Shown: positions 48,130 to 62,442, counted from the stretch's first letter. The stretch is 64,000 bases of DNA from Ochotona curzoniae (GCF_017591425.1 NW_024466307.1:1-64000); one strand, 5' to 3'. The notes: a model not told the origin generated them from the sequence alone. A program made the numbers and translations.

Positions 48130-48428
48130 TCTGGTGCTGCAGCACAGTAGCTCAGAAGGCAGCCTGTAGCACCTGCTGGTGTCCCACACTGGAACGCCAG
48201 CTTCCATTCTGGCTGCTTCTCATTCAGCTTCCTGCTAATGTGCCTGGAAGGTAGGGAACATGGCCCAAGCCAGGCTGCCTGCCACTCCTGTGGGAGGCCA
48301 GGATGGAATTGCCAACCCCTGGCCGTGGTGTGGCCCAGAGCTCGTGTTGTGACCATTTGGGAATGAACTGACAAGTGGAAGCCATCTTTCTGTTTCTCTC
48401 ACTCTGCCAATCTACCTTCCCAACAAAT
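48130..48428 (+). mobile_element. Old CSINE, sense
   Basis: ctggtgctgcagcacagtagctcagaaggc, ccagcttccattctggctgcttctcattcagcttcctgctaatgtgcc and gaatgaactgacaagtggaagcc, followed by ttctctcactctgcc. It is a strongly diverged CSINE in ANHX intron 7. Confidence 0.7.
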
Positions 48429-48899
48429 AGACACTGCAGAGAGGTACCCATGCATTGAGCAGTAAGAAAGGAGGGTGAATGCACTGTGATTCACAAGGTA
48501 GGGACTCCAACTCCATTACATTTGATGAGTACAAACCATGTCTAAATATTCTTAAATGTCACTGACAGCTAAGTGGTAGTAAGAGACACTAGTACACTAA
48601 CAGAGGGGTCTATGCAGCTCAGGTCTCCTCCAGCAGTCGGTGCCCCAGTGAGTCAAGCACCACAGAGGGGAATGAAGGGTGGAAACTCTCCTGCTTCTCA
48701 GGCTTGGGCACACATTCTTTACAAGAGAGGATGAGTGATCCAGGATGCCTGTGGGGCAGTCTCTGCTATGGTGGCACTGAGTCTGGGTCTAATTAAAGAC
48801 CAGGAGTCCCAGCAGAAGAGCCTGGCTCTCCCCACCAACAAACAGGATCTAAGTAGGTCAGTACCGGGTGCAGACACGGTCTGCTCCAAGTAGACTCAC
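48429..48899 (-). other. ANHX intron 7, proximal part; nothing recognised
   Basis: Intron sequence between an old CSINE and exon 6. No repeat or exon candidate is evident. Confidence 0.45.
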
Positions 48900-49192
48900 C
48901 TGTAAGGTTAGGATCGCTGAGGGCAGCAACAGACACAGCCAGAGCATCATCTGCAGGGTGCATCACAAAGTCCTGCCTGTGACTGGGGACCAGATGTCCA
49001 GCCTGCAAGGAAATATCCTTGGAGGATGCAAGCGCAAGGGACATCAACCATGATTCAGAGGCCACCAGAGAGGGCTCCACAACACTACTGTTGGCAGGCA
49101 GAGTGCAGAGACCAGAGCCAGGGCAGATGGTGAGGACGGAGGCAGGATCATGGCCATGCTCTTCCTGGTGCATCTCACCACCCTGCAGGAAC
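48900..49192 (-). CDS. ANHX: ANHX coding exon 6
   Basis: 293 bases, the longest exon. The acceptor is tgctatgttttccag and the donor is ACAG|GTGAGTC. It enters in phase 2 and leaves in phase 1, both matching the neighbours, with no stop in that frame. It encodes R-F-L-Q-G-G-E-M-H-Q-E-E-H, then S-W-L-M-S-L-A-L-A-S-S-K-D and M-H-P-A-D-D-A-L-A-V-S. This low-complexity acidic/serine tail has no known domain. The match to the family is from memory only. Confidence 0.8.
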
Positions 49193-49329
49193 CTGGAAAA
49201 CATAGCAAAGACTGTCCCTCAGTCGACAGTGGGGGCTACACAATGTAGGCTCGTCTAGGTTCAACCACAAAGCGCAGGCCCAGCACAGCACTAACACACT
49301 GCTCCTATTCTTTTTTTTTTTTTAAGAAG

Positions 49330-49655
49330 AAGGGTTTTCTTTATTTTTATTATTTTTTTTATTGGAAAGGCGGATATACAGAGAGGAGAGACAGAGAGGA
49401 AGATCTTCCGTCCGATGATTCACTCCCCAAGTGAGCGCAACGGCCGATACTATGCTGATCCGAAGCCAGGAGCCTCTTCTGGGTCTCCCACGCGGGTGCA
49501 GGGTCCCAAAGCTTTGGGCCGTCCTCGACTGCTTTCCCGGGCCACAGGCAGGGAGCTGGAAGGGAAGTGAGGCTGCCGGGATAGAACCGGCGCCCATATG
49601 GGATCCCGGGCGTGCAAGGTGAGGACCCTAACCACTGCGCCACCGCGCCAGGCCC
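49330..49655 (-). mobile_element. Young CSINE, antisense
   Basis: It starts with tttatttttattattttttttattggaaaggcggatatacagagaggagagac and ends with ccactgcgccaccgcgccaggcccc, close to the full-length recent CSINE. The preceding oligo(T) and aagaagaaggg at 49312-49335 may belong to its tail. It lies in ANHX intron 5. Confidence 0.9.
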
Positions 49656-49734
49656 CTATTCTAAACCTATGACTGCCACTACAAGGACTGTATTCCTAAG
49701 AAAAAAATCTAGAAATACAAAAGACATTTATGTA

Positions 49735-50018
49735 AAAGATTGATTAATTTGAAAGGCAGAATTATAGAAAGAGAAAGAAAACACATAGAGACAAATCTTC
49801 CATCCACTGGTTTATTTCCCAAATGGCTCGGCTGAGCTGGTCTGAAGCCAGGAATTCCATCTGGGTCTCCCACATGGGTGCAAAGACCCAGGGAGTTGGT
49901 CCATCCTCTGCTGCTTTCCCAGGCTATCAGCAGGAAGCAACTAAAATTTAAACCAGCAACCACACAGAATGGCGGCACTGCAGGGGCAGCTTTACGCACC
50001 ACACTGCAACGCCAGACC
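49735..50018 (-). mobile_element. Old CSINE, antisense
   Basis: gattgattaatttgaaaggcagaattatagaaagag, catccactggtttatttcccaaatggc, gaagccaggaattccatctgggtctcccacatgggtgcaaagaccc, ending near acgccagaccc. It is more diverged than the adjacent young copy. Confidence 0.85.
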
Positions 50019-50726
50019 CAGGGCTAGACTACACCAGACCTGGCTTCCAGAGATACTTCATGAAGACCAACCACAAAAGCATTCATAGTTTATTTACAAT
50101 GAGCTTCAATGCAGTGTTGGCAACTTAACATGATTAGCAAAAGCCCAATAGTCCAGAAAATAAATGCCAGTTGATTTTAAAGGCATACAAGGCAGAAGTT
50201 GGTAACGAAGCATTGCATTTCAAGGAACGCTCACTGCATCCCCTCCCTTGACTTCAGTAACACACCATTTTACAGCTGGAATCGAGGTCATACGAACCTA
50301 CCAGAGGCCCAGGTACAAATGTCCTCAGGAGGGACCACATGCAACACAAGCGTGTGACCTAACGATCAGACCTGACATGAACCTCAGGCCCACAGCTGAC
50401 AAACACTGAGCTCTCTGTACTTTCCTTATCTTTATGAGGCAGCAAATATGGGCTGGTTGGAAAAGCAGCAAAAATCAAATTCTAAAACTCTTTCATGACC
50501 TGTTCCTCCTTTTCTCTATCTGCCTACTGTGAGAAGGACTAACTAAATAAGCCAAGAAAAAACACTACACGCTTAAAAATCCTTCACTTAGCAGCAGCAT
50601 GGCCTCCCCCTAGGTGACTTCTGGACACCTCACCACTAGGAAACCACACCCCCAGCTGCCCTCAGGACTCAGCCTCAGCCTTGGTCTGAGCTTGGATTCT
50701 TGGTTCACTTACACTCTTTCGAAGCT
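50019..50726 (-). other. ANHX intron 5 segment; nothing recognised
   Basis: Between two CSINEs. The part near 50260-50300 (ccattttacagctggaatcgaggtc) weakly recalls a MIR/L2 core but is too diverged to call. Confidence 0.4.
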
Positions 50727-51008
50727 GGTGTTGAAGTGTGTTGGGTTAAGCTGTGGCCTGCAACTCTGACATCCCATACTGGACCCAGCAGTCTCAGCTG
50801 CTCCACTTCCAAGTTACCTCCCCAGCAATATACCTGGGGAAGCAATGAAAGATGCCCTGGGTGCCTGGACCCCTGCCACCCAAGTGCAAGACCCGGAAAG
50901 AGCTGGTTCCTGGCTTTGGCCTCGCCTGGCTCCAACTGTTGAAGCCATTTGGGAAATGAACCATAAAATAGAAAAAAAATCTCTTGTTCTCCTTTCAAAT
51001 ATATTGTT
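50727..51008 (+). mobile_element. Old CSINE, sense
   Basis: gttgaagtgtgttgggttaagctgtggcctgcaactctgacatcccatactggacccagcagtctcagctgctccacttcc through to gggaaatgaaccataaaatagaaaaaaaatctc and a tail near tcaaatatattg. It is a diverged full-length CSINE in ANHX intron 5. Confidence 0.8.
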
Positions 51009-51495
51009 TTAAAAAGTGCACTTGGTTTTCCTGTAATAAAGCCATATACTTCTTCTCCAAGGTTCAAAAATGCCTGCTACAGGTGCTCAGCTTCTTCCTT
51101 CCCACATTACTTCTGCGAGGTCTTCCTGGCAGTACACAAAGCAGAGTGCTCAGACAGCATTCTGCAAAGGAGAAAGGTGCTGACTGCACGGAATGCACAA
51201 CAGACAGACTACAGCAGACTCACAAACCACAAAAGCTGGGGTCGTCTGCAGGCGAAGTCAATCTCCCCCCTTTTCCCAAACACACATGAAGGTGGGCCTC
51301 ACTCCATGTCAGGTTCCAGAGTCACAGCTGCTCTGTCTCTGACGTGGCTTCCCTTCCTCCAATCAATCAGCAGTCACTGACCTGGTACCTGTGCGGTGGC
51401 CCCAGCACACTCATGCCCACTCCCCATCCTCACCTTCAGCTGAGAAGGCGAACGAACAGGTGAGATGGCCCCATAGCACGTGAGGACAACAGTAC
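51009..51495 (-). other. ANHX intron 5, proximal part; nothing recognised
   Basis: Intron sequence leading to exon 5. No repeat or alternative exon was identified. Confidence 0.4.
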
Positions 51496-51606
51496 CTGGG
51501 AGCCAGGGGCCTTGAGATCGTCTCAGCTCCAGGAAGGTCTGTGACCAAGGCCAGGGCCTCCCAAGGTCTTTGGAGGGCGTCTGGAGACTGCGGAGGTACG
51601 CCGTCC
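51496..51606 (-). CDS. ANHX: ANHX coding exon 5
   Basis: 111 bases. It enters in phase 2 and leaves in phase 2, with donor CCCAG|GTACTG. It encodes D-G-V-P-P-Q-S-P-D-A-L-Q-R-P-W-E, then A-L-A-L-V-T-D-L-P-G-A-E-T-I-S-R-P-L-A-P. The PPQSP and PWE-LAL motifs fit my memory of the ANHX tail. The acceptor is taken as gcctgacccag. A stronger-looking ttttttccag lies 10 bases upstream, but in this frame it would add a stop, so I prefer the nearer AG. Confidence 0.78.
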
Positions 51607-51873
51607 CTGGGTCAGGCTGGAAAAAACAGAGGGAAGGAGAGGCTTCGTGACTCTATCTCGGCCTCCCTTCCAGCAAGTAGAGCAGGGTGTGGCCACTGGG
51701 TCATCAATCTTTGCTGTGAGCTATCCCCAGACCCACATCTACTCCCTGATCCCCACACCGATGCCCATCTATCTCCACATGGCAATCTGGGCACACGGGT
51801 GGGGGGCCGGGCACCTACAACCTCACCTACACCATTCCTCGGCACAGTCTGACTCTCTCTACCTTCAGGATTA

Positions 51874-52524
<651 letters not shown>

Positions 52525-52767
52525 TCACCGCCCCCAGCACCATGCACCCCACACATGGGGCGACCCTGAGCAAAAGCCCCAGCAGAGAGGGGGGACCCAG
52601 CCCAGTAAGCAGCAGACAGGAGAGGCCACCAGGAGGAGCCATGCGACCGCGGGACGGATGTGCTGAGGGAGCAGGAACCAGGCACTGTGGGCCAATGCCC
52701 CTACCCTCAACCCACACCCAGTACCAGCCATCTCAGCCTCCATGCCTACAGCCACACTGAGAACCTA

Positions 52768-55167
<2,400 letters not shown>

Positions 55168-55573
55168 TCAAGGAGAGTCCACTAAAGCCACATGTTGGTA
55201 GGAAGAACCAGGTCTGGATGGACCCACGGTTAGCAGTGCTGAGGGCTACAGTGGGAAAGGAATAAACAGGCACAAGCTAGAACCTGGAACAAGTGACATC
55301 AAGCGGCCAGGGAGGCATCAACTGCACAGAGCAAGGTCTTGGCCTCCTGCAGAGGGAATGACATACTGAGAGGGATTCCAGGTGCCGCCAGACTGGGGAC
55401 CGGGTGATGATGGGTGTACCTGGCCATCTGATCACTGTCAGCGCTTCAAAGCCAGAAAGAAATCAGGTTTCACTCCACCTGCTGTGTTTATGAGCTGGCA
55501 CCACTTGATGCACATCCAGTACTCAGATTCCCAAGCTGCTTGTAACTCACTCAAGTGAGAATTACCGGAACTA

Positions 55574-55993
<420 letters not shown>

Positions 55994-56189
55994 TCAGACC
56001 ATGTGCACACAGCAGGCCACACTGCAACCTCCATGCCAGATCAGCTGTGGTGCCCAACTGGGAATGGCCAAGGACCACACGCCTGCAAAATTTCCTTCTA
56101 CCCTCCACCAGAAAAAGTCTGAATCCTGAGAGGGTGACCCCACGGGAGAGTGGCCAGCACTAGTCCACCTCTTTGTCAACACTATTACT

Positions 56190-56450
56190 GATGTCATTGG
56201 AATGAGGTGGGGAGAGAACTCCTGCTAGTCTACTCCCCAAATATCCACAAGAGGCTATGCAAAGCCAGGTGAAAATTAGTATGGACCTCCCACGTGGACA
56301 ACACAAACCGACCACCTGCACCTGAGCTATCACCCGCTGCTTCCCTGCCTCCCAGGGTGCAGTTGGGGGCCAGGCTTGAACCCAGATACCTCACAACGAT
56401 AGGTGGGATCCCCAGCAGACTTAACTGTTACTCCAGAGCCTGCCCCCAGT
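56190..56450 (-). mobile_element. Old CSINE, antisense
   Basis: actccccaaatatccacaagaggctatgcaaagccagg, acctcccacgtggacaac, cccgctgcttccctgcctcccagg, gggggccaggcttgaacccagatacctc. It is a diverged antisense CSINE with internal deletions, in ANHX intron 1. Confidence 0.65.
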
Positions 56451-56739
56451 CACCTGACTTCCCTGAGCCTCCCTTTTCCCCACGAGATAAACTTGATTCT
56501 GTTTCCTCGGGGAGGCCCCCAAGGCGTTCCGGGGCACTTGCCCACTGCCGCTGCTGCTCACTGAAAACGCTCAGCTTCCACAGGTTAGCCCGGAAAGGGC
56601 GGCCATGAGCAACGGGGTCTGTACCCAGAGCCTACCAAAAACGCTCCCGGGCTAAAGCCTAGGCCTCCACTTCACCTGGTGCCCTGTGCCACCGCCAGGT
56701 CTCACTACAGTGCCAGCTCTCTCCTCATGGGGTCCTGAC

Positions 56740-58235
56740 CCCTCACCGCCTCCTCACTGGGTCCCGACCCCGAGTCCCAGCAGCTCCTCACATATCCTCA
56801 ACCCGTGTCCCAGCACCTCCTCACCCGGTCAGCCCCCACAGGGTCCCGACGCCCCCTCACCCGGTCACAACCCCGGTCCTGATGCCCCCTCACCCAGTCG
56901 CGACGCCCCCTCAGGGTCCCGACGCCCCCTCAGGGTCCCGACACCCCCTCACCCGGTCCCGACGCCCCCTCAGGGTCCCGACGCCCCCTCAGGGTCCCGA
57001 CACCCCCTCACCCGGTCCCGACGCCCCCTCAGGGTCCCGACGCCCCCTCAGGGTCCCGACACCCCCTCACCCGGTCCCGATGCCCCCTCAAGGTCCCGAC
57101 ACCCCCTCAGGGTCCCGACACCCCCTCACCCGGTCCCGACGCCCCCTCAGGGTCCCGACGCCCCCTCAGGGTCCCGACACCCCCTCAGGTCCCAACGCCC
57201 CCTCACCTGGTCCCGACGCCCCCTCAGGGTCCTGACGCCCCCTCACCCGGTCCCAATGCCCCCTCAGGGTCCCGACGCCCCCTCAGGGTCCCGACGCCCC
57301 CTCACCCGGTCCCAATGCCCACTCAGGGTCCCGACAACCCCACAGGGTCCTGACACCCCCTCATCCGGTCCCGACGCCCCCTCAGGGTCCCGACGCCCCC
57401 TCACCCGGTCCCAATGCCCCCTCAGGGTCCCAATGCCCCCTCAGGGTCCCGACGCCCCCTCAGGGTCCCGACGCCCCCTCACCCGGTCCCAATGTGCCCT
57501 CAGGGTCCCGACGCCCCCTCACCCTTTCTCGACGCCACCTCAGGGTCCCAACGCCCCCTCACCCGGTCCAGACGCCCCCACACCCGGTCCCGACGCCCCC
57601 TCAGGGTCCCGACGCCCCCTCAGGGTCCCGACACCCCCTCAGGTCCCAACGCCCCCTCACCCGGTCCCGATGCCCCCTCAGGGTCCCGATGCCCCCTCAG
57701 GGTCCCGACGCCCCCTCAGGGTCCCGACACCCCCTCACCCGGTCCCGACGCCCCCTCAGGGTCCCGGCACCCCCTCAGGTCCCAACGCCCCCTCAGGGTC
57801 CCGACGCCCCCTCAGGGTCCCCATGCCCCCTCATGGTCCCGACGCCCCCTCAGGGTCCCGACACCTCCTCAGGGTCCCGACACCCCCTCACCCGGTCCCG
57901 ACGCCCCCTCAAGGTCCCGACACCCCCTCAGGGTCCCGACACCCCCTCACCCGGTCCCGACGCCCCCTCAGGGTCCCGACACCCCCTCAGGGTCCCAACG
58001 CCCCCTCACCTGGTCAGCCCCCTCAGGGTCCCAATGCCCCTCAGGGTCCTGACGCCCCCTCACCTGGTCCCAATGCCCCCTCACCCAGTCCCGACGCCCC
58101 CTCACCCGGTCCCAATGCCCCCTCAGGGTCCCGACGCCCCCTCAGGATCCCGACGCCCCCTCAGGTTCCCAACGCCCCCTCAGGGTTCCGACGCCCCCTC
58201 ACCCGGTCCCGACGCCCCCTCACGGGGTCACCTTC
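56740..58235. repeat. GC-rich 19/21-bp minisatellite in ANHX intron 1
   Basis: About 1.5 kb of tandem units alternating between gacgccccctcagggtccc (19 bp) and gacgccccctcacccggtccc (21 bp), with ca/tg variants at the CpG. The G-rich strand is the minus (transcribed) strand and has closely spaced GGG and GGGGG runs compatible with G-quadruplexes. Long Pro/Ser/Arg-rich open frames through it (up to 734 codons) arise only because the unit lacks stops. No start context or conserved ends support a protein. Confidence 0.93.
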
Positions 58236-58239
58236 TCAC

Positions 58240-58960
58240 GGGTCTTCACTCCAGGTGCCAGCATCCCAAGCCCTGGACCCGCGTCCTCCGAGAAACCGGG
58301 GCTCCGGGAGACCAGGGCGGTGGAGGTGGGGGAGCTCCGGAAGACAGACGGCAAGGAAGGAGCGCGCACCGGGCGGGGCCTCCACCGGGCTCACCGACCT
58401 GCCCTACCGTGCCCGCTGCTCTCGCTGCTCTCGGCCCGGGTGCAGCCCCGGGTGGAGGCCCAGGCTCACACCTCGTGCTGGGCGTCCAGGGCTCCCGCCC
58501 CCCACGCCGACTCACCTGCAATACCGTCCACTTCCCGCTTCCACTGCGCGGACGTGCCGCACAAGCTCCTCACTCCCGCGGGACCGGAGGCACGGTCGCC
58601 CGCTGGCCCAGGACTGGAGTGGTCGCTCAATGTATCCACCCGCGGCCAATCACGAGGGGGAGACTGGCGGGGCGGGGGCGCTCAGGGGCAGCCGGAAGGA
58701 GTGGAGCTGCCTGGGGTGGGAGCCCTCTGCCCGGGGCGGGCGGGAAGAGGCGCGCTCGCCCCACGCGCTCTCCCCACGCACTTGCCCCCTCCCAGTTTCC
58801 TGGCGCTGGGCGCTGCTCCCCGAGACCCGCTCCCCGTCCCCAGCCTCCCCGGAGAAGGCGCTATTGGAATCCACACGCGCACGGTTCTGAATGCCCCCAA
58901 AAGGGCTCTGCTTGTGGGCAGGGAGGGGTTCCGACCCTAGGGCCTGAGCCCTAGTGACCA
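58240..58960. promoter_or_regulatory. CpG island, probable ANHX promoter region
   Basis: Dense CpG dinucleotides with GC boxes (ggcggggcgggggcg near 58668 and ccggggcgggcggg near 58732) and a ggccaatca box near 58642. It lies just upstream of a consensus minus-strand donor at 58515. The orientation of transcription cannot be fixed from sequence and the island may be bidirectional. The transcription start is not determined. Confidence 0.6.
58516..58640 (-). other. ANHX: Candidate 5' non-coding exon of ANHX
   Basis: On the minus strand ATTGCAG|GTGAGTCGG is a near-perfect splice donor (exon end 58516) inside the CpG island. Coding exon 1 has an acceptor directly before its ATG pair, which implies an upstream exon. 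The outer boundary given here is arbitrary. No ATG-initiated frame that would restore the downstream reading frame was found. Confidence 0.4.
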
Positions 58961-59099
58961 CCGCACCGAGGAAGACATTAGGCACCTGTCGTCAACACTG
59001 GCCCCCACGATCTGGCCTCGCCCCTGCGTGCGGGGACACATGACTCTTGTGCTGCAGACCGACCACGTAGGTTTCCAAGGTGGGCCAGGTCAGACATGA

Positions 59100-59428
59100 A
59101 TACAATTTTATTTTATTTTTATTGGAAAGGCAGATATACAGAGAAGAGGAGAGACAGAGATGAAGATCTTCCGTCCAATGATTCACTCCCCAAGCGGCCG
59201 CAATGGCTGGAGCTGAGCCAATCCAAAGCCAGGAGCCAGGAGCTTTTTCCGGGTATCCCATGTGGGTGCAGGGTCCCAAAGATTTAGGGTGTCCTCAATT
59301 GCTTTCCCAGGCCACAAGCGGGGAGGTGGATGAGAAGCGGGACTGCCAGGATTAGAACCAGAGCCCATATAGGATCCTGGCATGTTCAAGGTGAGGACTT
59401 TGGCCCCTAGGCCATCATGCCGGGCCCT
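59100..59428 (-). mobile_element. Young CSINE, antisense
   Basis: attttattttatttttattggaaaggcagatatacagagaagag through to ggcccctaggccatcatgccgggccc. It is full length and close to the recent subfamily consensus. It heads a cluster of SINEs between ANHX and the second duplicon. Confidence 0.92.
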
Positions 59429-59461
59429 ATGTGTATAAACTTTTAAAACATATGACTTATT

Positions 59462-59781
59462 GGGCCCGGCGCGGTGGCGCAAGTGGTTAAAGGTCCTCGC
59501 CTTGCACGCCCGGGATCCCATATGGGCACCGGCAGCCCCGCTTCCCTTCCAGCTCCCTGCCTGTGGCCTGGGAAAGCAGTCGAGGACGGCCCAAAGCTTT
59601 GGGAACCTGCACCCACATGGGAGACCCGGAAGAGGCTCCTGGCTTCAGATCGGCATAGTATCGGCCCCTTGCGCTCACTTGGGGAGTGAATCATCGGACG
59701 GAGGATCTTCCTCTCTGTCTCTCCTCTCTGTATATCCGCCTTTCCAATAAAAAAAATAATAATAAAAATAAATCTTTAAAT
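59462..59781 (+). mobile_element. Young CSINE, sense, with 17-bp target-site duplication
   Basis: Full length from gggcccggcgcggtggcgc (tRNA-derived head with A-box-like ggtggcgcaagtgg) to an A-rich tail. It is flanked by identical aaaacatatgacttatt at 59445-59461 and 59782-59798. Perfect flanks and low divergence mark it as one of the youngest insertions in the window. Confidence 0.95.
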
Positions 59782-59969
59782 AAAACATATGACTTATTTA
59801 TGGAAATTTTTGTAGGGTGGCTGAATTCAGAGTTCTGTATTTTCTGCTTTGTGTGTGTGAAACAGCTGCCTGTATGTGCCCTTGCATATGCCACACCTCT
59901 GAGCTTTCTGTTCAATGTACATTTCCTGATACGCATAGAGTGACTCCAACTAGTGTCTCTCCCAAATTT

Positions 59970-60300
59970 CTTTTTAAAGATTTATTTATTTTTATTGCAA
60001 AGTCAAATACACAGGAAGAAAGACAGGAAGATTCCCCCATCCAATGATTCACTCCCCAAGTGACTGCAATGGTCGAAGCTGAGCTGATCTGAAGCCAGGA
60101 GCCAGGAGCCTCTCTGAGGTCTCCCACATGGGTGCAGGATACGATCTCAAGGGCTTGGGCCGTCCTCACCTGCTTTCGCAGGCCATAAGCAGGGAGCTGG
60201 ATGGGAAGTGTGGGTTGTGGGGATACGAACCAGTGCCGATATGGGAACTCCAGGCACGCAAGGCAAGGACTTCAGGCACTAGGCTAACGTGCTGGGCCCC
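59970..60300 (-). mobile_element. CSINE, antisense
   Basis: tttttaaagatttatttatttttattgcaaagtcaaatacacagg through to ggcactaggctaacgtgctgggcccc. It is full length and moderately diverged. Confidence 0.9.
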
Positions 60301-60344
60301 CTCTCCAATATTGTTTTGTGGGCATCTCTTCTCCTGTGACTTCA

Positions 60345-60600
60345 GGGATTTTTAAGATTTGTTTTTATTGGGAAGACAGATATACAGAAAGAAAGAGATA
60401 CAGAGAGAAAGATCTTCTGTCCTCTGGTTCACTCCCCTGGCGGCCACAACTGCCAGAGCTGAGCAGATCTGAAGCCAGGATCCAGGAGCTTCTTCCAGGT
60501 CTACTACATGGGCGCAAGGTCCCAAGGATTTGGACCGTCCTCTACTGCTTTCCCAGGCCACAAGCAGGGAGCTGTATGGGAAATGGAGGCTATATGGGAT
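60345..60600 (-). mobile_element. CSINE, antisense, 5'-truncated
   Basis: gatttttaagatttgtttttattgggaagacagatatacagaaag through to caagcagggagctgtatgggaaatggaggctatatggg. The tRNA-like head is missing. Its end abuts another SINE tail at 60605. Confidence 0.85.
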
Positions 60601-60604
60601 GCTT

Positions 60605-60652
60605 TTTTTTTAAAGATTTATTTTTATTATTTTTTCATTGGAAAGGCAGATA
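60605..60652 (-). mobile_element. CSINE 3' fragment, cut at a telomere-like seam
   Basis: Only the antisense tail (tttttttttaaagatttatttttattattttttcattggaaaggcagata) remains. It stops at taaccctaacccc, after which unrelated sequence begins. Confidence 0.8.
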
Positions 60653-61480
60653 TAACCCTAACCCCAAGTCCTGCAAGTGGGGCATGCTCTGAGATATTCG
60701 CTCAAGAGGTTTCAATAGTTCACCAGTTATGAATCACTGCCAATCTCGCCCCTCCAAACACGATGAGGTCGTTGAAAAATCCACTGATTGACATTGTCCA
60801 TCATAGCGTCTCTATTTGCCCGGTATTTTGTTGCCAACCTATAGCTGAGGTGGTTGATTAACTTGTTCCATCTTCTGTCCTTTCATGGTTAGGGTTCTGA
60901 GTCTGGCATTTCAATTGGGGAGATCGCCAAAGAAACTTCGTCTGAGGTGTTCCCAGGCCAGATTCTTGTATGCACCAGCAAGTACAGGGTCCGGCACAGT
61001 CCATCACCCTGGTCAGCTGGTGGTTGCAATTGCCGGGTTGGTTCTGTTTTCAGCCCTGCTTTCCACTGGAACCAATGGGTGTTGCAGTCCAGACTGGTTC
61101 TGCACAGCGCATACTTGGCCCTCACATAAACCCGTGGGAGCTGCAGCCTGGTGAGAGCGACCCGCAATGACCCCCACCAGGCCTGCCCCCTACCCTGGTT
61201 TGCCAGTATGTGTAGCAGACCAGTGTAGTCTGTCCCACATCCCCCTTGGCTCTCGTACACGGCAAATGGCATTGAAGTTTAGATCCATCGAAGCAGCTCA
61301 ACAACCAAGCCCTCACGGGTGTTGATGAGTGCCTCTCTGTCTAGCCACCCCAACCCCTGTCCTAGTTTTTGTGCCAACCCGTGGAAGTCGTAACCCAAGA
61401 GGGGGGGAACCCACTATTTCCCTCCCAGGTCTCTCACTCCTGGATTGTGCACTTTCCAGGTGGTTATGCAGTTTAACTGG
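60653..61480. other. Unidentified dispersed-repeat-like segment, possibly L1 3'-end related
   Basis: About 0.8 kb without conserved reading frames. Phrases such as gccaaagaaacttcgtctgaggtgttcccaggccagattcttgtatgcaccag and accaggcctgccccctaccctggtttgcca recall the 3' untranslated region of lagomorph LINE-1, but I cannot verify this. It starts at the CCCTAACCCC seam and ends where duplicon sequence begins. Confidence 0.3.
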
Positions 61481-62165
61481 CAGCAATCTTTCTTGCATCT
61501 GCTGGCTCACTTCCCCAGGGACCACCACCAGAGCCAGCAGTGGCTGGGCCAGGACAAGCCTGGGAATCAGGAGCTTCCTCCATATCACCCACAGGAGCAC
61601 AGGGGCACAAGCCCCTGCACCATCCTCTGCTGCTCTCTCAGGAGTACCAGCAGGGAGCTGGACCGCAGGGGAAGCAGCCAGGCTTTAAAATAGCGCCCAT
61701 ACAGACCATCCGCCTGGCAGGCTGAGGCTTGACCCACTGGGACAACACCCCACAGCGCCACCCCACAGCACCCGACTCCACCCCTTGATGGTTTCTTCAG
61801 CAGCTCCTTCACCAGACTGGTGAGGGTGCCTGTCCCCCTGGCTTGCACAACTTATGCCGTTGCATGCTGTGAGAGCAGCCGGTACAAAGGAGGGATCCAG
61901 GCATGTTGCTACTCTACCTGTCCTGGTGAGAAGGAACTCTGTGGAGAACACACATCAGCCGTTGGGTGTCTTGTGGCAGGTGGCACATCAGCGGTGGCCG
62001 ATGGTCCACGGCTGGCCTGCAGGAGAAAGAGTCTTGAGTCCGGGATGGCCCTGGTGGAGGGTGAAGCGTTCCCTGGTGAACGAGAGGGCAGCAGCATCTG
62101 GCTGGAGCCCGTGGAGCCAAATTCCTGCCTCAAATGCACACGACAGGGATGCCTAAGCCCTCGAG
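61481..62165. repeat. Second copy of the 2.1-kb subtelomeric unit, part 1
   Basis: Aligns in the same orientation to 27205-27900. It includes the CSINE relic, the accactcgactccacccctt-type segment, catatgccgttgcgtgctgtgagag, and ggtgtcctgtggcaggtggcacatcagcgg. Over its first 120 bases it is closer to the diverged unit 8 (39848 onwards, e.g. agggaccaccaccagagccagcagtggctggg) than to the core units. Confidence 0.88.
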
Positions 62166-62298
62166 TGTTTCCTCGGAGCCCCTGACTTTAAAGGGAAAGG
62201 GGTCCTCATGAGCCCATGCCCGGAGATGGCATGGGAGGCCACGCTGGACACCCATGCCACCGAGGTTGTGGCAAGAGGAGGCTTGTGGGCCCTCATGG

Positions 62299-62324
62299 AC
62301 ACACACACACACACATACACACAC
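62299..62324. repeat. (AC)n microsatellite
   Basis: 26 bases of AC dinucleotides with one interruption (acat). Confidence 0.95.
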
Positions 62325-62423
62325 GGGCCCTGTAGGAGAGAAAGACAGTGGGCAGGCAGGCAGGAGGGCAGGGACAGACTCCAGCACCTGGGAAAGGGGG
62401 TCATGAGCACTGACACACGAAGA

Positions 62424-62442
62424 GCAAGCAAGCAAGCAAGCA
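62424..62442. repeat. (GCAA)n microsatellite
   Basis: About four and a half copies of GCAA within gagcaagcaagcaagcaagcagg. Confidence 0.9.

Noticed and set aside
51606..51616. Upstream acceptor (ttttttccag) for ANHX exon 5
   Set aside because: Its use would put a TGA in the phase required by exon 4 and exon 6. The AG ten bases further in keeps the frame open.
56686..58954. Pro/Ser/Arg-rich reading frames of 734 and 486 codons
   Set aside because: They run through the 19/21-bp minisatellite, which contains no stop codons, and into the CpG island. Overlapping frames are equally open, and the region is intron 1 of ANHX on the other strand.
60885..61725. A gene in the 60.9-61.7 kb region
   Set aside because: The frames are short, overlap on both strands and run from the unidentified repeat-like segment into duplicon DNA, so they cannot represent a conserved protein.
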